DNA of 11,733 nucleotides. Source: Porphyromonadaceae bacterium UBA7572 (lineage in GTDB: Bacteria > Bacteroidota > Bacteroidia > Bacteroidales > Muribaculaceae). The notes under the pieces are model-generated. The model had not been told where the DNA came from and made no database searches. It saw nothing but the letters and a program-made list of their open reading frames with translations. The position numbers and the translations under genes were made by a program. The stretch is taken from assembly GCA_002476625.1 (NCBI GenBank), contig DLLC01000055.1, positions 1 through 11,733 on the forward strand. Reading direction: 5' to 3'. Each line of letters starts with the position of its first letter. Position 1 is the stretch's first letter. Positions 1-7,661 of this stretch are shown piece after piece.

Positions 1-246
1 GTAGCACAGGCTCATCGGAATCCTCACCCCGTCGGCCGACGCAGTGAACAGGTCCACCGGAAACCTCACCGCTCCGGTGGCGAGCGAGGGCTGCGGCGAC
101 TCAAAGCGGCGCATCTGCGCCGTGGCAGGCCGAGGCCCAACCACATCGGCATTAAAAGCCGTCACAGCCTCCTGCCCCCACGCCCCCACAAAGCAGCCCC
201 CAGCAACTACCATCGCAATCAATATCCGCAACCACTCCTTCTTCAT
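1..246 (-). CDS. N-terminal part of a secreted RHS/YD-repeat-like protein (cut by window edge)
   Basis: An open frame on the minus strand starts with ATG at 246 and stays open for 82 codons to the left edge, so only the N-terminus is present. Residues 1-24 form a signal peptide: Lys-Lys-Glu, then a hydrophobic core, ending Ala-Trp-Gly before Gln. The mature part has a Pro-Arg-Pro-Ala-Thr-Ala segment, then SLATGAVRFPVDLF, then GVRIPMSLCY at the edge. This order (short proline/alanine segment, 'TG...PV.L', 'VP.SL.Y') resembles the start of large Bacteroidetes RHS/YD-repeat surface proteins, which often continue for over 1000 residues. The family assignment is inference from this short pattern; the YD repeats would lie outside the window. 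It follows asparaginase on the same strand after 54 nt and has two copies of an 8-bp repeat just upstream. The overlapping plus-strand frame has no recognisable features. Confidence 0.6.
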   Translation of the reverse strand, partial: MKKEWLRILIAMVVAGGCFVGAWGQEAVTAFNADVVGPRPATAQMRRFESPQPSLATGAVRFPVDLFTASADGVRIPMSLCY

Positions 247-250
247 TTCT

Positions 251-268
251 TAATCGTTTCTAATCGTT
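251..268. repeat. Two direct copies of TAATCGTT, 10-bp period
   Basis: TAATCGTT occurs at 251-258 and again at 261-268. The copies lie 4-22 nt upstream of the start codon of the partial minus-strand gene, reading as AACGATTA twice on its coding strand. The one-helical-turn spacing would suit a regulator or leader element, but the sequence is AT-rich and chance is possible. Confidence 0.5.
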
Positions 269-300
269 ATTAGATTTTTTGGGAGAGAGGGCTTGGGGGG

Positions 301-1341
301 TTAGGGGATGGTGACTTCACCGCAGATGGCGCTGTTGAGGTATTTTTTTACGGTTTCGGACGTGAGACCGAGGCCGAAAAGATACATCAGTTTGGTGATG
401 GCGGCTTCGCTGGTGATGTCGTATCCGCTAATGGCTCCTGCCTGACTGAGGCAGTTGCCGGTTTCGTAGAGCGACTGTTTCACACCGCCATTCACACACT
501 GTGTGACGTTGAGAATGACGATGCCTCGCTCGTTGGCGTCGCTAATGAGCCGGGTGAACCATGGCTCGCTGGGGCTGTTTCCCGCACCGTAGGTTTTGAG
601 CACAATGCCTTTGATTTTAGGCGTGTGGAGCAGGTATTCAAGTGTTTTGGCGGTCATGCCCGGGTTGAGCTCAATAAACATCACATTTGGGTCCATTTCG
701 TAGCGCACTTTCAAGGGACGCTTCGACGGCAGGCGATATAGCGCTTCCTCGTGAAACTGTATGCCTAATCCGATTTTCGCCAGTTCGGGATAGTTGTTGC
801 TGCGGAAGGCGTTGAAGTTGTCGGCGCTCATCTTGGTGCTTCGGTTGCCGCGCCACAGGTAGTTTTCAAACAGAATGGCCACTTCCTGCACCATGGCATT
901 GCCGGCGGCATCGGTGGCAGCCGCCACTTGCAGGGCTGTGATCAGGTTCTCCTCGCCGTCGGTTCGCACCTCACCGATAGGAAGCTGCGACCCAGTGATG
1001 ATGACAGGCTTACTTAAATTTTCCAGCATAAAACTGAGTGCCGACGCTGTGAACGCCATAGTGTCGGTGCCGTGGAGCACTACGAATCCGTCGTATCTGT
1101 CGTAGTTGCTCTCAATGGCGCGTGCTATGTGGCCCCAGTGTGCAGGGCTCATGTTGCTGCTGTCGATAGGCGGCTGAAACTGAATGTTGTCGATGTCGTA
1201 GTCGAGCAGCTGTACCTTTGGCACATTTTCCATCAGGTGTGAAAAGTCGAATGGCTGTAGGGTGTGGGCTATCGGATTTTCAATCATGCCGATAGTGCCG
1301 CCGGTGTAGATGATCAGAATTTTGGGGCGCTTTGTTTCCAT
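301..1341 (-). CDS. ansA: Type I L-asparaginase (cytoplasmic)
   Basis: Hydrolyses L-asparagine to aspartate and ammonia. The protein is 346 aa from the chosen ATG at 1341, the usual length for type I bacterial enzymes. Visible active-site blocks are TGGTIG at residues 13-18 (nucleophile Thr16), DSSNMSP from Asp60, HGTDTMAFTASAL from His90 (the second Thr-Asp pair is Thr92-Asp93), TGSQLPIGEVRTDGEENL from about 117, and RGNRSTK ending at Lys170, the usual catalytic lysine position. There is no signal peptide, so it should act in the cytosol. An in-frame ATG 24 codons upstream (1413) is rejected: the extension is not family-like, and a -7 box at 1385-1392 would place transcription initiation inside it. 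The esterase gene upstream is on the same strand, but the 142-nt gap holds a hairpin and a promoter, so this gene probably starts its own transcript. Confidence 0.93.
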   Translation of the reverse strand: METKRPKILIIYTGGTIGMIENPIAHTLQPFDFSHLMENVPKVQLLDYDIDNIQFQPPIDSSNMSPAHWGHIARAIESNYDRYDGFVVLHGTDTMAFTASALSFMLENLSKPVIITGSQLPIGEVRTDGEENLITALQVAAATDAAGNAMVQEVAILFENYLWRGNRSTKMSADNFNAFRSNNYPELAKIGLGIQFHEEALYRLPSKRPLKVRYEMDPNVMFIELNPGMTAKTLEYLLHTPKIKGIVLKTYGAGNSPSEPWFTRLISDANERGIVILNVTQCVNGGVKQSLYETGNCLSQAGAISGYDITSEAAITKLMYLFGLGLTSETVKKYLNSAICGEVTIP

Positions 1342-1384
1342 ACTTTGCTGAAAATTGGTTTGGCAAAATGATATTTGTCGCTCA

Positions 1385-1416
1385 CAAAGATAATAAAAAA
1401 TAGAGAAACTCAATCA
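1385..1416 (-). promoter_or_regulatory. Promoter of the asparaginase gene
   Basis: On the minus strand TATCTTTG (1392-1385) matches the Bacteroidetes -7 consensus TAnnTTTG. A -33-like ATTG lies at 1414-1411, with an 18-nt spacer, slightly short. Transcription would begin near 1378, giving a leader of roughly 37 nt before the ATG at 1341. The box also supports the shorter start of that gene. Confidence 0.6.
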
Positions 1417-1444
1417 AGAGCTACTCTATTTTTGCGTATTTATA

Positions 1445-1459
1445 ATGGCAAAATGCCAT
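1445..1459 (-). terminator. Hairpin after the esterase gene, possible weak terminator
   Basis: A perfect inverted repeat ATGGCA-N3-TGCCAT begins 25 nt past the esterase stop codon. On the minus strand it is followed by an AT-rich stretch but not a clean run of U, so termination may be partial; it could instead protect the 3' end of the message. Confidence 0.35.
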
Positions 1460-1483
1460 CCATTACTATAGCCGTGTGCCGTC

Positions 1484-2347
1484 TTACTTGGTGAAGGCAT
1501 TGGAGAAGAAGAGCATCTGGTAGTCAATGGCGTTGGTCCAATAAGTCCAATTGTGCGCTCCTGGGCGAATGATGAAGTCATGCGGAATTTTGGCCTCGAG
1601 CAGGGCTTTGTGCAAATTGCAGTTCACCTCGTAGAAGAAGTCGGAATAGCCGTCGTCGATGATGATGTTCTGCCCGGGCTTTAGCGCAGGCACAAGGCTG
1701 ACGACGGTGTGTGTGGCCCACACTTCTTTACTATTCTCGTATTTTCCAAGCCTTTTGTCGATTTTCCATTTGTCGGGAAATTTCGAGATGTCCACGCCAC
1801 CACTCATGCTGCCGCACGAGCCAAACACGTCGGGGTGGCGGAATGCGTTCCACAGCGCTCCGTGCCCGCCCATGCTCAGCCCGGTGATGGCGCGCATTTT
1901 GGGTGAGCGGAATGTGCGGTAGTGCGAGTCGATATATGCCACTAATTCTTTGCTGATAAATGTTTCAAACTGCATCTTGGGGTCGATGGGGGAGTCGAAA
2001 TACCAGCTGTCCTGCCCGTCGGGGCAAACAATCACCATTCCATACTGTGTGGCTATCTGCTCCATATTTTTCTTGGTGGGCCAGTCGCGGTAGCTGCCGT
2101 AAGCGCCGTGTAGCACATACACGGTGGGAAAACTGTCGGTGGGGTTGTGTAAATACTGATTCGGGAGTGTCACCACGGCTTTGATGTCGCGGTCCATCTT
2201 CTGGCTCATTACCGAAAGCGTGTCGGTTTGGGTGTTTACCGTCACCACTTGTGAGGCGATTCGCTGTTGTGCGCGCCCCTGGCTCCAGCCATAGGCAAGC
2301 ATTAGCGTGGCGCATAAAGCTATCAGGGTTTTTCTTGTGATAGTCAT
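1484..2347 (-). CDS. Secreted alpha/beta-hydrolase, putative esterase (PF00756, esterase D type)
   Basis: A 287-aa exported serine hydrolase of the esterase D / S-formylglutathione hydrolase / antigen 85 fold. Residues 1-27 form a signal peptide (Thr-Arg-Lys, hydrophobic core to about 20, Arg-Ala-Gln-Gln), so it acts in the periplasm or outside the cell. HGAYG at 80-84 fits the oxyanion-hole turn, GLSMG at 156-160 carries nucleophile Ser158, DDGYSDFF at 231-238 contains the likely triad Asp236, and GAHNWTYW at 263-270 carries His265. All family elements are present and in order. The substrate cannot be read from sequence; Bacteroidetes members are often annotated as feruloyl or acetyl-xylan esterases, but no carbohydrate-binding module or glycosidase neighbour supports that here. 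It begins 48 nt after tadA with no obvious promoter in the gap, so it is probably the last gene of the GSCFA-murF-alr-LRR-tadA operon. Confidence 0.88.
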   Translation of the reverse strand: MTITRKTLIALCATLMLAYGWSQGRAQQRIASQVVTVNTQTDTLSVMSQKMDRDIKAVVTLPNQYLHNPTDSFPTVYVLHGAYGSYRDWPTKKNMEQIATQYGMVIVCPDGQDSWYFDSPIDPKMQFETFISKELVAYIDSHYRTFRSPKMRAITGLSMGGHGALWNAFRHPDVFGSCGSMSGGVDISKFPDKWKIDKRLGKYENSKEVWATHTVVSLVPALKPGQNIIIDDGYSDFFYEVNCNLHKALLEAKIPHDFIIRPGAHNWTYWTNAIDYQMLFFSNAFTK

Positions 2348-2395
2348 AGTGATTTCTTGTGGTTTAAAACATTGTATTTTAAAATGTGAAAAGAG

Positions 2396-2845
2396 TTATC
2401 GCCTTTTGGAGAAAAAGTTGGTCATCAGTGCCGCGCATTCATCGGCGAGCACGCCTCCCTCTATCAGCGTCTTTTTGTGGAACGGGTTCTGGCAAAAAGT
2501 GTGATAGCCACGCTTGGGGTCGGCACACCCGTACACAATGCGCGAGATTTGGCTCCAGCCTAAAGCTCCGGCGCACATTAGGCATGGCTCCACCGTCACA
2601 TACAGTGTGCAGCCAGTGAGGTATTTTCCGCCAAGGAAAGTGGCAGCCGATGTGATGGCTTGCATCTCGGCATGTGCGGTGACATCGGTGAGCGTCTCGG
2701 TGAGGTTGTGGCCTCGGGCTATCACACGTCCTCGGCACACGATCACTGCACCAATGGGCACCTCGTCGGCTTCTAAGGCCGCATGGGCCTCTCGTAGCGC
2801 CATGCGCATATACTTCACATCGGAGTCGTCGGCTGCGGTAATCAT
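2396..2845 (-). CDS. tadA: tRNA adenosine deaminase TadA (nucleoside deaminase family)
   Basis: Converts adenosine-34 to inosine in the wobble position of tRNA-Arg(ACG), an essential cytosolic zinc enzyme in most bacteria. The product is 149 aa, normal for TadA. EVPIGAVIV at 28-36 is the substrate-side strand. AHAE at 57-60 supplies zinc ligand His58 and proton shuttle Glu60, and EPCLMC at 86-91 supplies zinc ligands Cys88 and Cys91. The C-terminal ILADEC-like element (LADEC, 133-137) and FFSKRR end are also typical. ATG at 2845 is chosen over an in-frame ATG at 2941 because the extra 32 residues are Arg-rich and simply read through the end of the LRR gene in another frame. The chosen start overlaps the stop of that gene as ATGA (2842-2845), indicating translational coupling. 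A guanine deaminase-like role is less likely given the close TadA motif match. Confidence 0.92.
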   Translation of the reverse strand: MITAADDSDVKYMRMALREAHAALEADEVPIGAVIVCRGRVIARGHNLTETLTDVTAHAEMQAITSAATFLGGKYLTGCTLYVTVEPCLMCAGALGWSQISRIVYGCADPKRGYHTFCQNPFHKKTLIEGGVLADECAALMTNFFSKRR

Positions 2846-3990
2846 AAGCGCACTTTTGTGGGGTGGTTGCCTACGAGCACCACATACACGCCGCCATCGA
2901 GTGTGATCACTTCGTTGCCGTTGGCTGGACGGCGGAAGCAAAGGCGGCCGTACATGTCAAACACTGTGACCATCTGCCCGTTGACGTTGCCGTGAATGTG
3001 GATGGCGCCATCGCGGCCATACACGATGGGCATTGCTTGTTCGTCGGTCAAATTCTTCACGCCTGAAGGTGCCACTACCACACGGGTGGCCTCGGCGTCG
3101 TTCATCATGTCTGTAGGCACGATAAAATACTCAGTGCTTTCTGCCGTGATGGGCACATAGTAGTAGTCGGCAGCCGTGAGTGCCACCTGCTCGTCGCCCT
3201 TGTAGATTTTGTACGCGAGGTTGTTGCCGAGTGCGAATCGCATATAGTGGTCATCGTATTTCTCCACCTCGCCCGACATACTGATCGACACTTCCTGGCT
3301 TGGGTAGAGGTTGAAAGTGTTCACATCGCCCCAGACGGCATTGGCGGCATATTTTTTCACCGCGTCGCCGTCTGGCACAATAAGGTCGATGTCGCTTAAC
3401 CCGATAAATATGGCCCATCCACCGGCTTCAGGCGCTTCGGGCGCTGCGCAGTATATCTCGTAGAGGTTGTGGCAGTTGTTGTAGCCGTAGGCCGCAATCT
3501 TCTTGGTGGTGGAGGGCAGCAGCATGGTGTGCAGCGAAGCACACGACTGGAATGCGCCCCAGCCGATGTTCTTCACGCCCTCTGGCACAGCCACATTCAC
3601 CACCGCTGTGCCGGCGAACAGCATTTTCGGAACGGCTTTCAACTGGAGCGGAAGGGTGACGCTGGTGAGGTCGGTGGCGTAGGCGAATGCGCATTCACCG
3701 ATAGTGGTTACGGAGTTGGGCACTTGCACTTCGGTGGCTCCTGACTGGAAGAAGGCACTGTCGGCAATGGCGGTGACACGGTAGTTCACTCCGTCGTAGA
3801 ATACCTGCTCAGGTATGATGAACACACCTTTGTAAGGATTTGCCGAAGCTTTGTCGGCTGGCACACGCGCCACTTTCACAGTGCTCTCGCTGGTGGTGGT
3901 GTAGTATAGCTCGCCAGCCTTGAAGGTGCTGGCTTGGGAGCAGACAGCCACCGTGGCCGCCAAAGATAAAATTATGGTTTTAAGTTTCAT
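2842..3990 (-). CDS. BspA-like leucine-rich-repeat surface protein with T9SS-type C-terminal tail
   Basis: A 382-aa exported protein. Residues 1-20 are a signal peptide (MKLK, hydrophobic core, Ser-Gln-Ala before Ser). Residues about 60-185 carry LRR_5/BspA-type repeats with recurring 'tIgecAFaya..LtsVtLP' units; examples are TTIGECAFAYATDLTSVTLP at 95-114 and NIGWGAFQSCASLHTMLLP at 141-159. A non-repeat stretch follows at 190-320. Residues about 323-382 resemble a type A sorting domain of the type IX secretion system: VTVFDMYGRL at 341-350 and GGVYVVLVGN at 366-375, ending KVRL. Such tails send proteins through the outer membrane to the cell surface. The tail matches in layout, but GNEVITLDGG is a short form, so anchoring rather than secretion is uncertain. 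BspA-like proteins often bind host or bacterial surfaces; the ligand here is unknown. It follows murF-alr by 43 nt and overlaps tadA by 4 nt. Confidence 0.85.
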   Translation of the reverse strand: MKLKTIILSLAATVAVCSQASTFKAGELYYTTTSESTVKVARVPADKASANPYKGVFIIPEQVFYDGVNYRVTAIADSAFFQSGATEVQVPNSVTTIGECAFAYATDLTSVTLPLQLKAVPKMLFAGTAVVNVAVPEGVKNIGWGAFQSCASLHTMLLPSTTKKIAAYGYNNCHNLYEIYCAAPEAPEAGGWAIFIGLSDIDLIVPDGDAVKKYAANAVWGDVNTFNLYPSQEVSISMSGEVEKYDDHYMRFALGNNLAYKIYKGDEQVALTAADYYYVPITAESTEYFIVPTDMMNDAEATRVVVAPSGVKNLTDEQAMPIVYGRDGAIHIHGNVNGQMVTVFDMYGRLCFRRPANGNEVITLDGGVYVVLVGNHPTKVRL

Positions 3991-4033
3991 ATTTTATGGT
4001 AGAATAAAAAACAATTTTTGGTGATGCTGCACT

Positions 4034-6523
4034 TTATTCGCGGTAATACACGCGTTTCACGCGTGGTGAAACGCTGGTGAGGATTTCGTAGGGAATCGTG
4101 TCGCGCACCTCGCTCAAAGCCTCGATGGGAATATGCTCACCGAAGATTTCCACGGTGTCGCCAATTTGGCATTGGGCGTCGGTCACGTCAATCATCACAG
4201 CGTCCATACACACGTTGCCCACCGTGGGGCAGAGCGTGCCGTTCACCCACATGTTGGCGTTTCCGTTGCCAAAGTGGCGGTCGAAGCCATCGGCGTAGCC
4301 TATGGTTACGGTGGCGATGCGTGAGGGACGGTTCAGCACACCGTGGCGGCCATAGCCAATGGTGGTGCCTGCTGGCCACTCCTTGATGGAGATGACTACC
4401 GAATGAAGCGACGACACGGGCTTGAGCGCATCTTCAGAGTGGTCGGCCATGGTCTTGATGCCATAGAGGCCGATGCCAATGCGCACCATGTCGAACTGCT
4501 TTTGTGGGAAGCGGACGATGCCGGTGGTGTTGAGGATATGGCGAAGAATGTAGTGGCTGAATTCGGCTTGAATCAGAGCAGTGCATTCTTCGAAATAGGC
4601 GAACTGCTGCATGGTGTAGGCATCTTGCGACGGCTCGTCGGCCACGCAAAGGTGCGAGAACATAGACGCAGGCTTAATCACCTCTTGGCTCTTCAGCAGT
4701 GAGATGAGGGCAGGCAACTGCTCTTTCGTGAAGCCCAGGCGGTGCATGCCGGTGTCGATTTTGATATGCACGGGAAATTCGTGTGCTCCATATTTCGCTC
4801 CTTCCTTGATGAGCTCCTTGCACTCTTCCACGCTGTAAACCTCGGGCTCAAGGTGATGGGTGAACATGGCTTTGTAGTTGACTACCGATGGATTGAGCAC
4901 AATGATAGGCATTGTGATGCCGGCCTTGCGCAAGTCCACACCTTCGTCTTGCACTGCCACGGCGAGGTAGTCGCAGCCAGCGTCTTGAAGCGTTTTGGCT
5001 ATTTCATAGCTGCCCGTGCCGTAGCCGCTGGCCTTCACCATGCCCACAGCCTTGGTCTGTGGCTTCAGGAATGAGCGGAAAAACTTGAAGTTGTGTGCCA
5101 CGGCGTTGAGGTCGATTTCTTCCACGGTCTGGTGCTGTTTGGCTTCCAGGAGGTCGAGAATCTGGCCGAACTCAAACTCGGGCGCGCCCTTCACCAGTAT
5201 GGTTTCATCGTCAAAGTCGCCTGCCGACTTCTTGTCGAGGAATTCAGCCACACTTCCGAAGAACTGTGCATTGATGCTTGAGAAGTATCGTCCGTAGTGG
5301 CACATGTCGGGGCCGATGCCAATGAGGTGCTTGATGTGCTTGCTCTTCAGCAGCTCGCTCACGCGGATATATAGTTCGTCGGCGCTGAAAGCCTCTGGCA
5401 TCAGGTCGCTTAAAATCACGGTGTTGTCTTGCGTCGGGTTGCTGCGCCGGATCATGAAGTCGAGCGCGGGTGTGAGTGAGTTGTAGTCGCTGGTGTAGCC
5501 GTCGGCTATCACGGTGCAGTTGTTCACGCCCTCTATCACATTGATGCGAGTGCCTACCGGAGTGAGTTCGGCCATGCGCTCAGCAATCACTTCTGGTTTG
5601 ATGCCTAACACGCACATCACCACCAGGCATGTGGCCACATTCTCCAGGTCGCGGTCGGCGGTGAAAGGTGTGGTGAAGGTGTGCTCTTCACCTTCGTATG
5701 TATAAGTGATGCTGCTTTCTTTTGCGCCTTTGTTCACATTCTTTATCAGTACGGCGCAACGTGGACTATCTTTTGTGGACCATGCGTATTCGTGCGCCAC
5801 GTCCACTTCAAGGAGTGGACGGATGGTGGCAGTCACCAAAGGGTCGTCGGCGCAATACACGATGCTTTCGCAACTGTTGAGAATCTTGGCTTTTTCACGA
5901 GCCTTTTCATTCATCGACGCGAACCCTTCGTTGTGCTCGTTGCCGATGTTGGTGATAATGCCGATAGTGGGGCGAATCATAGCTTGCAAGTTGTCCATTT
6001 CGCCAGTGGTGGAGATGCCGGCTTCGATGATGGCGAGGGTGGTGTTCTCGTCGATGTCCCACAGCGACAAGGGCACGCCAATTTGTGAATTGTAGCTTCG
6101 GGGCGAGCGCACAATCTTGTAGTCGTCGGCCAGCAGCTGGTTGAGCCACTCTTTCACGGTGGTCTTGCCGCGGCTGCCCGTGATGCCTATGATGGGGATG
6201 TTGAAACGCCTGCGGTGGCTTGTGGCCAAGGTCTGTAGTGCTTCAAGCGTGTCGGGCACAATCAGAAAATTGGCGTCGCGCATTTCGCGGGTCACATTGT
6301 CGATGCGATTGACCACGAAATTTCTTACGCCTTTCTGGTAGAGCGGCGCTATGTAGTTGTGACCGTCGTTGTTGGCGGTCTTAATTGCAAAGAAGATGGT
6401 TTCTGCCGGATTGTTGAGCGAGCGAGAGTCGGTGAGCAGCTGGCTCACGGTAGCGTCCTCGTTGCTGATATGGCTGCGTGTGGCGCCCAGCGTGTCGGCT
6501 ATTTCTACTATAGAGTACTTCAT
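4034..6523 (-). CDS. murF-alr: Bifunctional MurF / alanine racemase fusion
   Basis: An 829-aa fusion of two peptidoglycan precursor enzymes. The N-terminal part (about 1-455) is UDP-MurNAc-tripeptide:D-Ala-D-Ala ligase. Its P-loop is GITGSRGKTT at 113-122 (Lys120), with IIEAGIS at 165-171, TNIGNEHNEGF at 191-201, and a central-domain GTRINV at 324-329 leading to DGYTSDYNSL at 341-350. The C-terminal part (about 465-829) is a PLP-dependent alanine racemase: PLP lysine Lys497 in MVKASGYGTG, KIDTGMHRLGF at 588-598, base Tyr724 in TIGYGRHG, IGYADG at 741-746 and VCMD at 771-774. It should make D-alanine and attach D-Ala-D-Ala in the cytosol. This fusion is well known in Bacteroidetes, so it is expected rather than new. 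All catalytic residues I looked for in both halves are present. It starts 8 nt after the GSCFA gene, so the two are co-transcribed. Confidence 0.95.
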   Translation of the reverse strand: MKYSIVEIADTLGATRSHISNEDATVSQLLTDSRSLNNPAETIFFAIKTANNDGHNYIAPLYQKGVRNFVVNRIDNVTREMRDANFLIVPDTLEALQTLATSHRRRFNIPIIGITGSRGKTTVKEWLNQLLADDYKIVRSPRSYNSQIGVPLSLWDIDENTTLAIIEAGISTTGEMDNLQAMIRPTIGIITNIGNEHNEGFASMNEKAREKAKILNSCESIVYCADDPLVTATIRPLLEVDVAHEYAWSTKDSPRCAVLIKNVNKGAKESSITYTYEGEEHTFTTPFTADRDLENVATCLVVMCVLGIKPEVIAERMAELTPVGTRINVIEGVNNCTVIADGYTSDYNSLTPALDFMIRRSNPTQDNTVILSDLMPEAFSADELYIRVSELLKSKHIKHLIGIGPDMCHYGRYFSSINAQFFGSVAEFLDKKSAGDFDDETILVKGAPEFEFGQILDLLEAKQHQTVEEIDLNAVAHNFKFFRSFLKPQTKAVGMVKASGYGTGSYEIAKTLQDAGCDYLAVAVQDEGVDLRKAGITMPIIVLNPSVVNYKAMFTHHLEPEVYSVEECKELIKEGAKYGAHEFPVHIKIDTGMHRLGFTKEQLPALISLLKSQEVIKPASMFSHLCVADEPSQDAYTMQQFAYFEECTALIQAEFSHYILRHILNTTGIVRFPQKQFDMVRIGIGLYGIKTMADHSEDALKPVSSLHSVVISIKEWPAGTTIGYGRHGVLNRPSRIATVTIGYADGFDRHFGNGNANMWVNGTLCPTVGNVCMDAVMIDVTDAQCQIGDTVEIFGEHIPIEALSEVRDTIPYEILTSVSPRVKRVYYRE

Positions 6524-6531
6524 AATAGTGG

Positions 6532-7509
6532 TTATGAGATTAAATCATTTATTTCTTTAATATGCGTGATGTAGGGGTATTCTTTCACTAAATTGGCTAC
6601 CACTGCCTTCGTGTCGGCGTTGAACCGCTCAATTGTTTCGCGGTTGGCGGTCATGTGGCGGTGCGTGAGACGCTTCATCACGCGCTCACACCGGGCGATG
6701 GCCTGTGAGGAGGCATCGTCGAAGTATGCCGCCTGGAATATTTGCCAAATGTAGGCAATGGCCACCTCGCTCGGATGCACCATGTCGGTGGCATAAAATC
6801 TGTAGTCGCGCAAGTCGTCCATCAAAATCTCGTAGGCGGGGAAATAGGATACGAAGCCGCGGTGGGCGCGCCTCACGCTGTCGATGGCCACACGGAGCGT
6901 GGCTTTGCTCAGAGAGTTCACCTCCAGCCCGTCGGCGATGTGGCGAATGGGGCTGACCGTGAACAGAATGCGGCACGAGGGGCTGAAATCATGCACCCTC
7001 TCCACCATGGCAGAGAGCTCCGTGGTGATTTCGTCCACGCCAGCCATTCGGCGCGTGAAATGGTGCTGCGGCACCTTGTGGCAGTTTGCCACCACCTGAC
7101 CCGTGTCTTTCAGACGGTAAACCACCGCGGTGCCTAACGTGACGATAAGTGTGTGGCACGATTGAAGATGCCGGTGAGCCTTCTCAATCTGCTCATTCAT
7201 CAGTGCAAGGGTGGCATCCTTGTCGGGCAATGAGTAGCGAGAGTGGAAATTAAAGCTGTTCCACACGCCGCTGCCCTGAAACAGGTCGATGCCGCGCTCG
7301 GGTGAAGCGTCGATGATGCGGCACACGCTCGAGGCGATGCTGAACGGGTTGTAGAGCGTGCCAAAGGGGTTGATATTCACATCTATCATAGCCTGGCGCA
7401 GTTTGCCGCCAATGTTGTCGCTAAAGCACGAGCCAAGCATCATAAAATGGTCGGAATGATGCATGATGCCCATGTTGTCGGCGATATGTATGGTGGTGCG
7501 AAAATCCAT
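6532..7509 (-). CDS. GSCFA-family SGNH-like hydrolase
   Basis: A 325-aa protein of the GSCFA family (PF08885), named for the N-terminal motif seen here as GSCFS at 26-30 within MMLGSCFSDNIGGKL. The layout is that of an SGNH/GDSL hydrolase: candidate nucleophile Ser27, a TLGTAVVY strand at 124-131, an ILFTVSPIRH block at 181-190, and DMVHPS at 242-247 giving the usual Asp/His pair (Asp242, His245). There is no signal peptide, so a cytosolic location is likely. The reaction is not known; many SGNH enzymes remove acyl or acetyl groups. It is the first gene of the operon with murF-alr 8 nt downstream, which suggests, as inference, a role in cell-wall or envelope precursor metabolism. The 152-nt upstream gap carries a promoter and the end of sotB. 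Confidence 0.87.
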   Translation of the reverse strand: MDFRTTIHIADNMGIMHHSDHFMMLGSCFSDNIGGKLRQAMIDVNINPFGTLYNPFSIASSVCRIIDASPERGIDLFQGSGVWNSFNFHSRYSLPDKDATLALMNEQIEKAHRHLQSCHTLIVTLGTAVVYRLKDTGQVVANCHKVPQHHFTRRMAGVDEITTELSAMVERVHDFSPSCRILFTVSPIRHIADGLEVNSLSKATLRVAIDSVRRAHRGFVSYFPAYEILMDDLRDYRFYATDMVHPSEVAIAYIWQIFQAAYFDDASSQAIARCERVMKRLTHRHMTANRETIERFNADTKAVVANLVKEYPYITHIKEINDLIS

Positions 7510-7543
7510 AGTTTTTGAATGTTGCGTATGTGATTACAACCTA

Positions 7544-7575
7544 CAAAAATACAACAAAAGCCAACAAGTAGGAAA
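7544..7575 (-). promoter_or_regulatory. Promoter of the GSCFA-murF-alr operon
   Basis: On the minus strand TATTTTTG (7551-7544) matches TAnnTTTG exactly. A TTTC at 7575-7572, one base off TTTG, sits 20 nt upstream, the preferred spacing. Transcription would start near 7537 with a leader of about 28 nt. Confidence 0.62.
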
Positions 7576-7593
7576 TATTCCCAGTTAAATTTC

Positions 7594-7621
7594 AAAAAAT
7601 ATGCGATGCTGCATTTTTTTT
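7594..7621 (-). terminator. Possible terminator of sotB (bidirectional shape)
   Basis: ATGC (7601-7604) and GCAT (7611-7614) form a short stem with a 6-nt loop, flanked by a run of A on the left and a run of T on the right. On the minus strand the hairpin is followed by UUUUUU. The GC-paired core is only four base pairs, so strength is doubtful, but the position 48 nt past the sotB stop fits. Confidence 0.4.
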
Positions 7622-7661
7622 GGTGGGCGTCGTTTCGTGATGTATTTTTAGGGACGGAATG

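Noticed and set aside
44..253. Plus-strand 69-aa open frame
   Set aside because: It is antisense to the minus-strand frame that has a signal peptide and an RHS-like N-terminus; its own composition shows no domain.
1342..1413. Longer N-terminus for asparaginase
   Set aside because: The extra 24 residues are not family-like and lie across the predicted promoter and transcription start.
2846..2941. Longer N-terminus for TadA
   Set aside because: It is an Arg-rich out-of-frame reading of the LRR gene end; TadA motifs start after the ATG at 2845.
3469..3744. Plus-strand open frame within the LRR gene
   Set aside because: Gly/Val/His-rich antisense shadow of the LRR repeats, with no start signal or motif.
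5681..6095. Two overlapping plus-strand frames of about 130 aa in murF-alr
   Set aside because: Both are antisense to strongly conserved MurF sequence and carry no motif of their own.
4034..6523. MurF-Alr fusion considered as a new gene fusion
   Set aside because: This fusion is widespread and established in Bacteroidetes.
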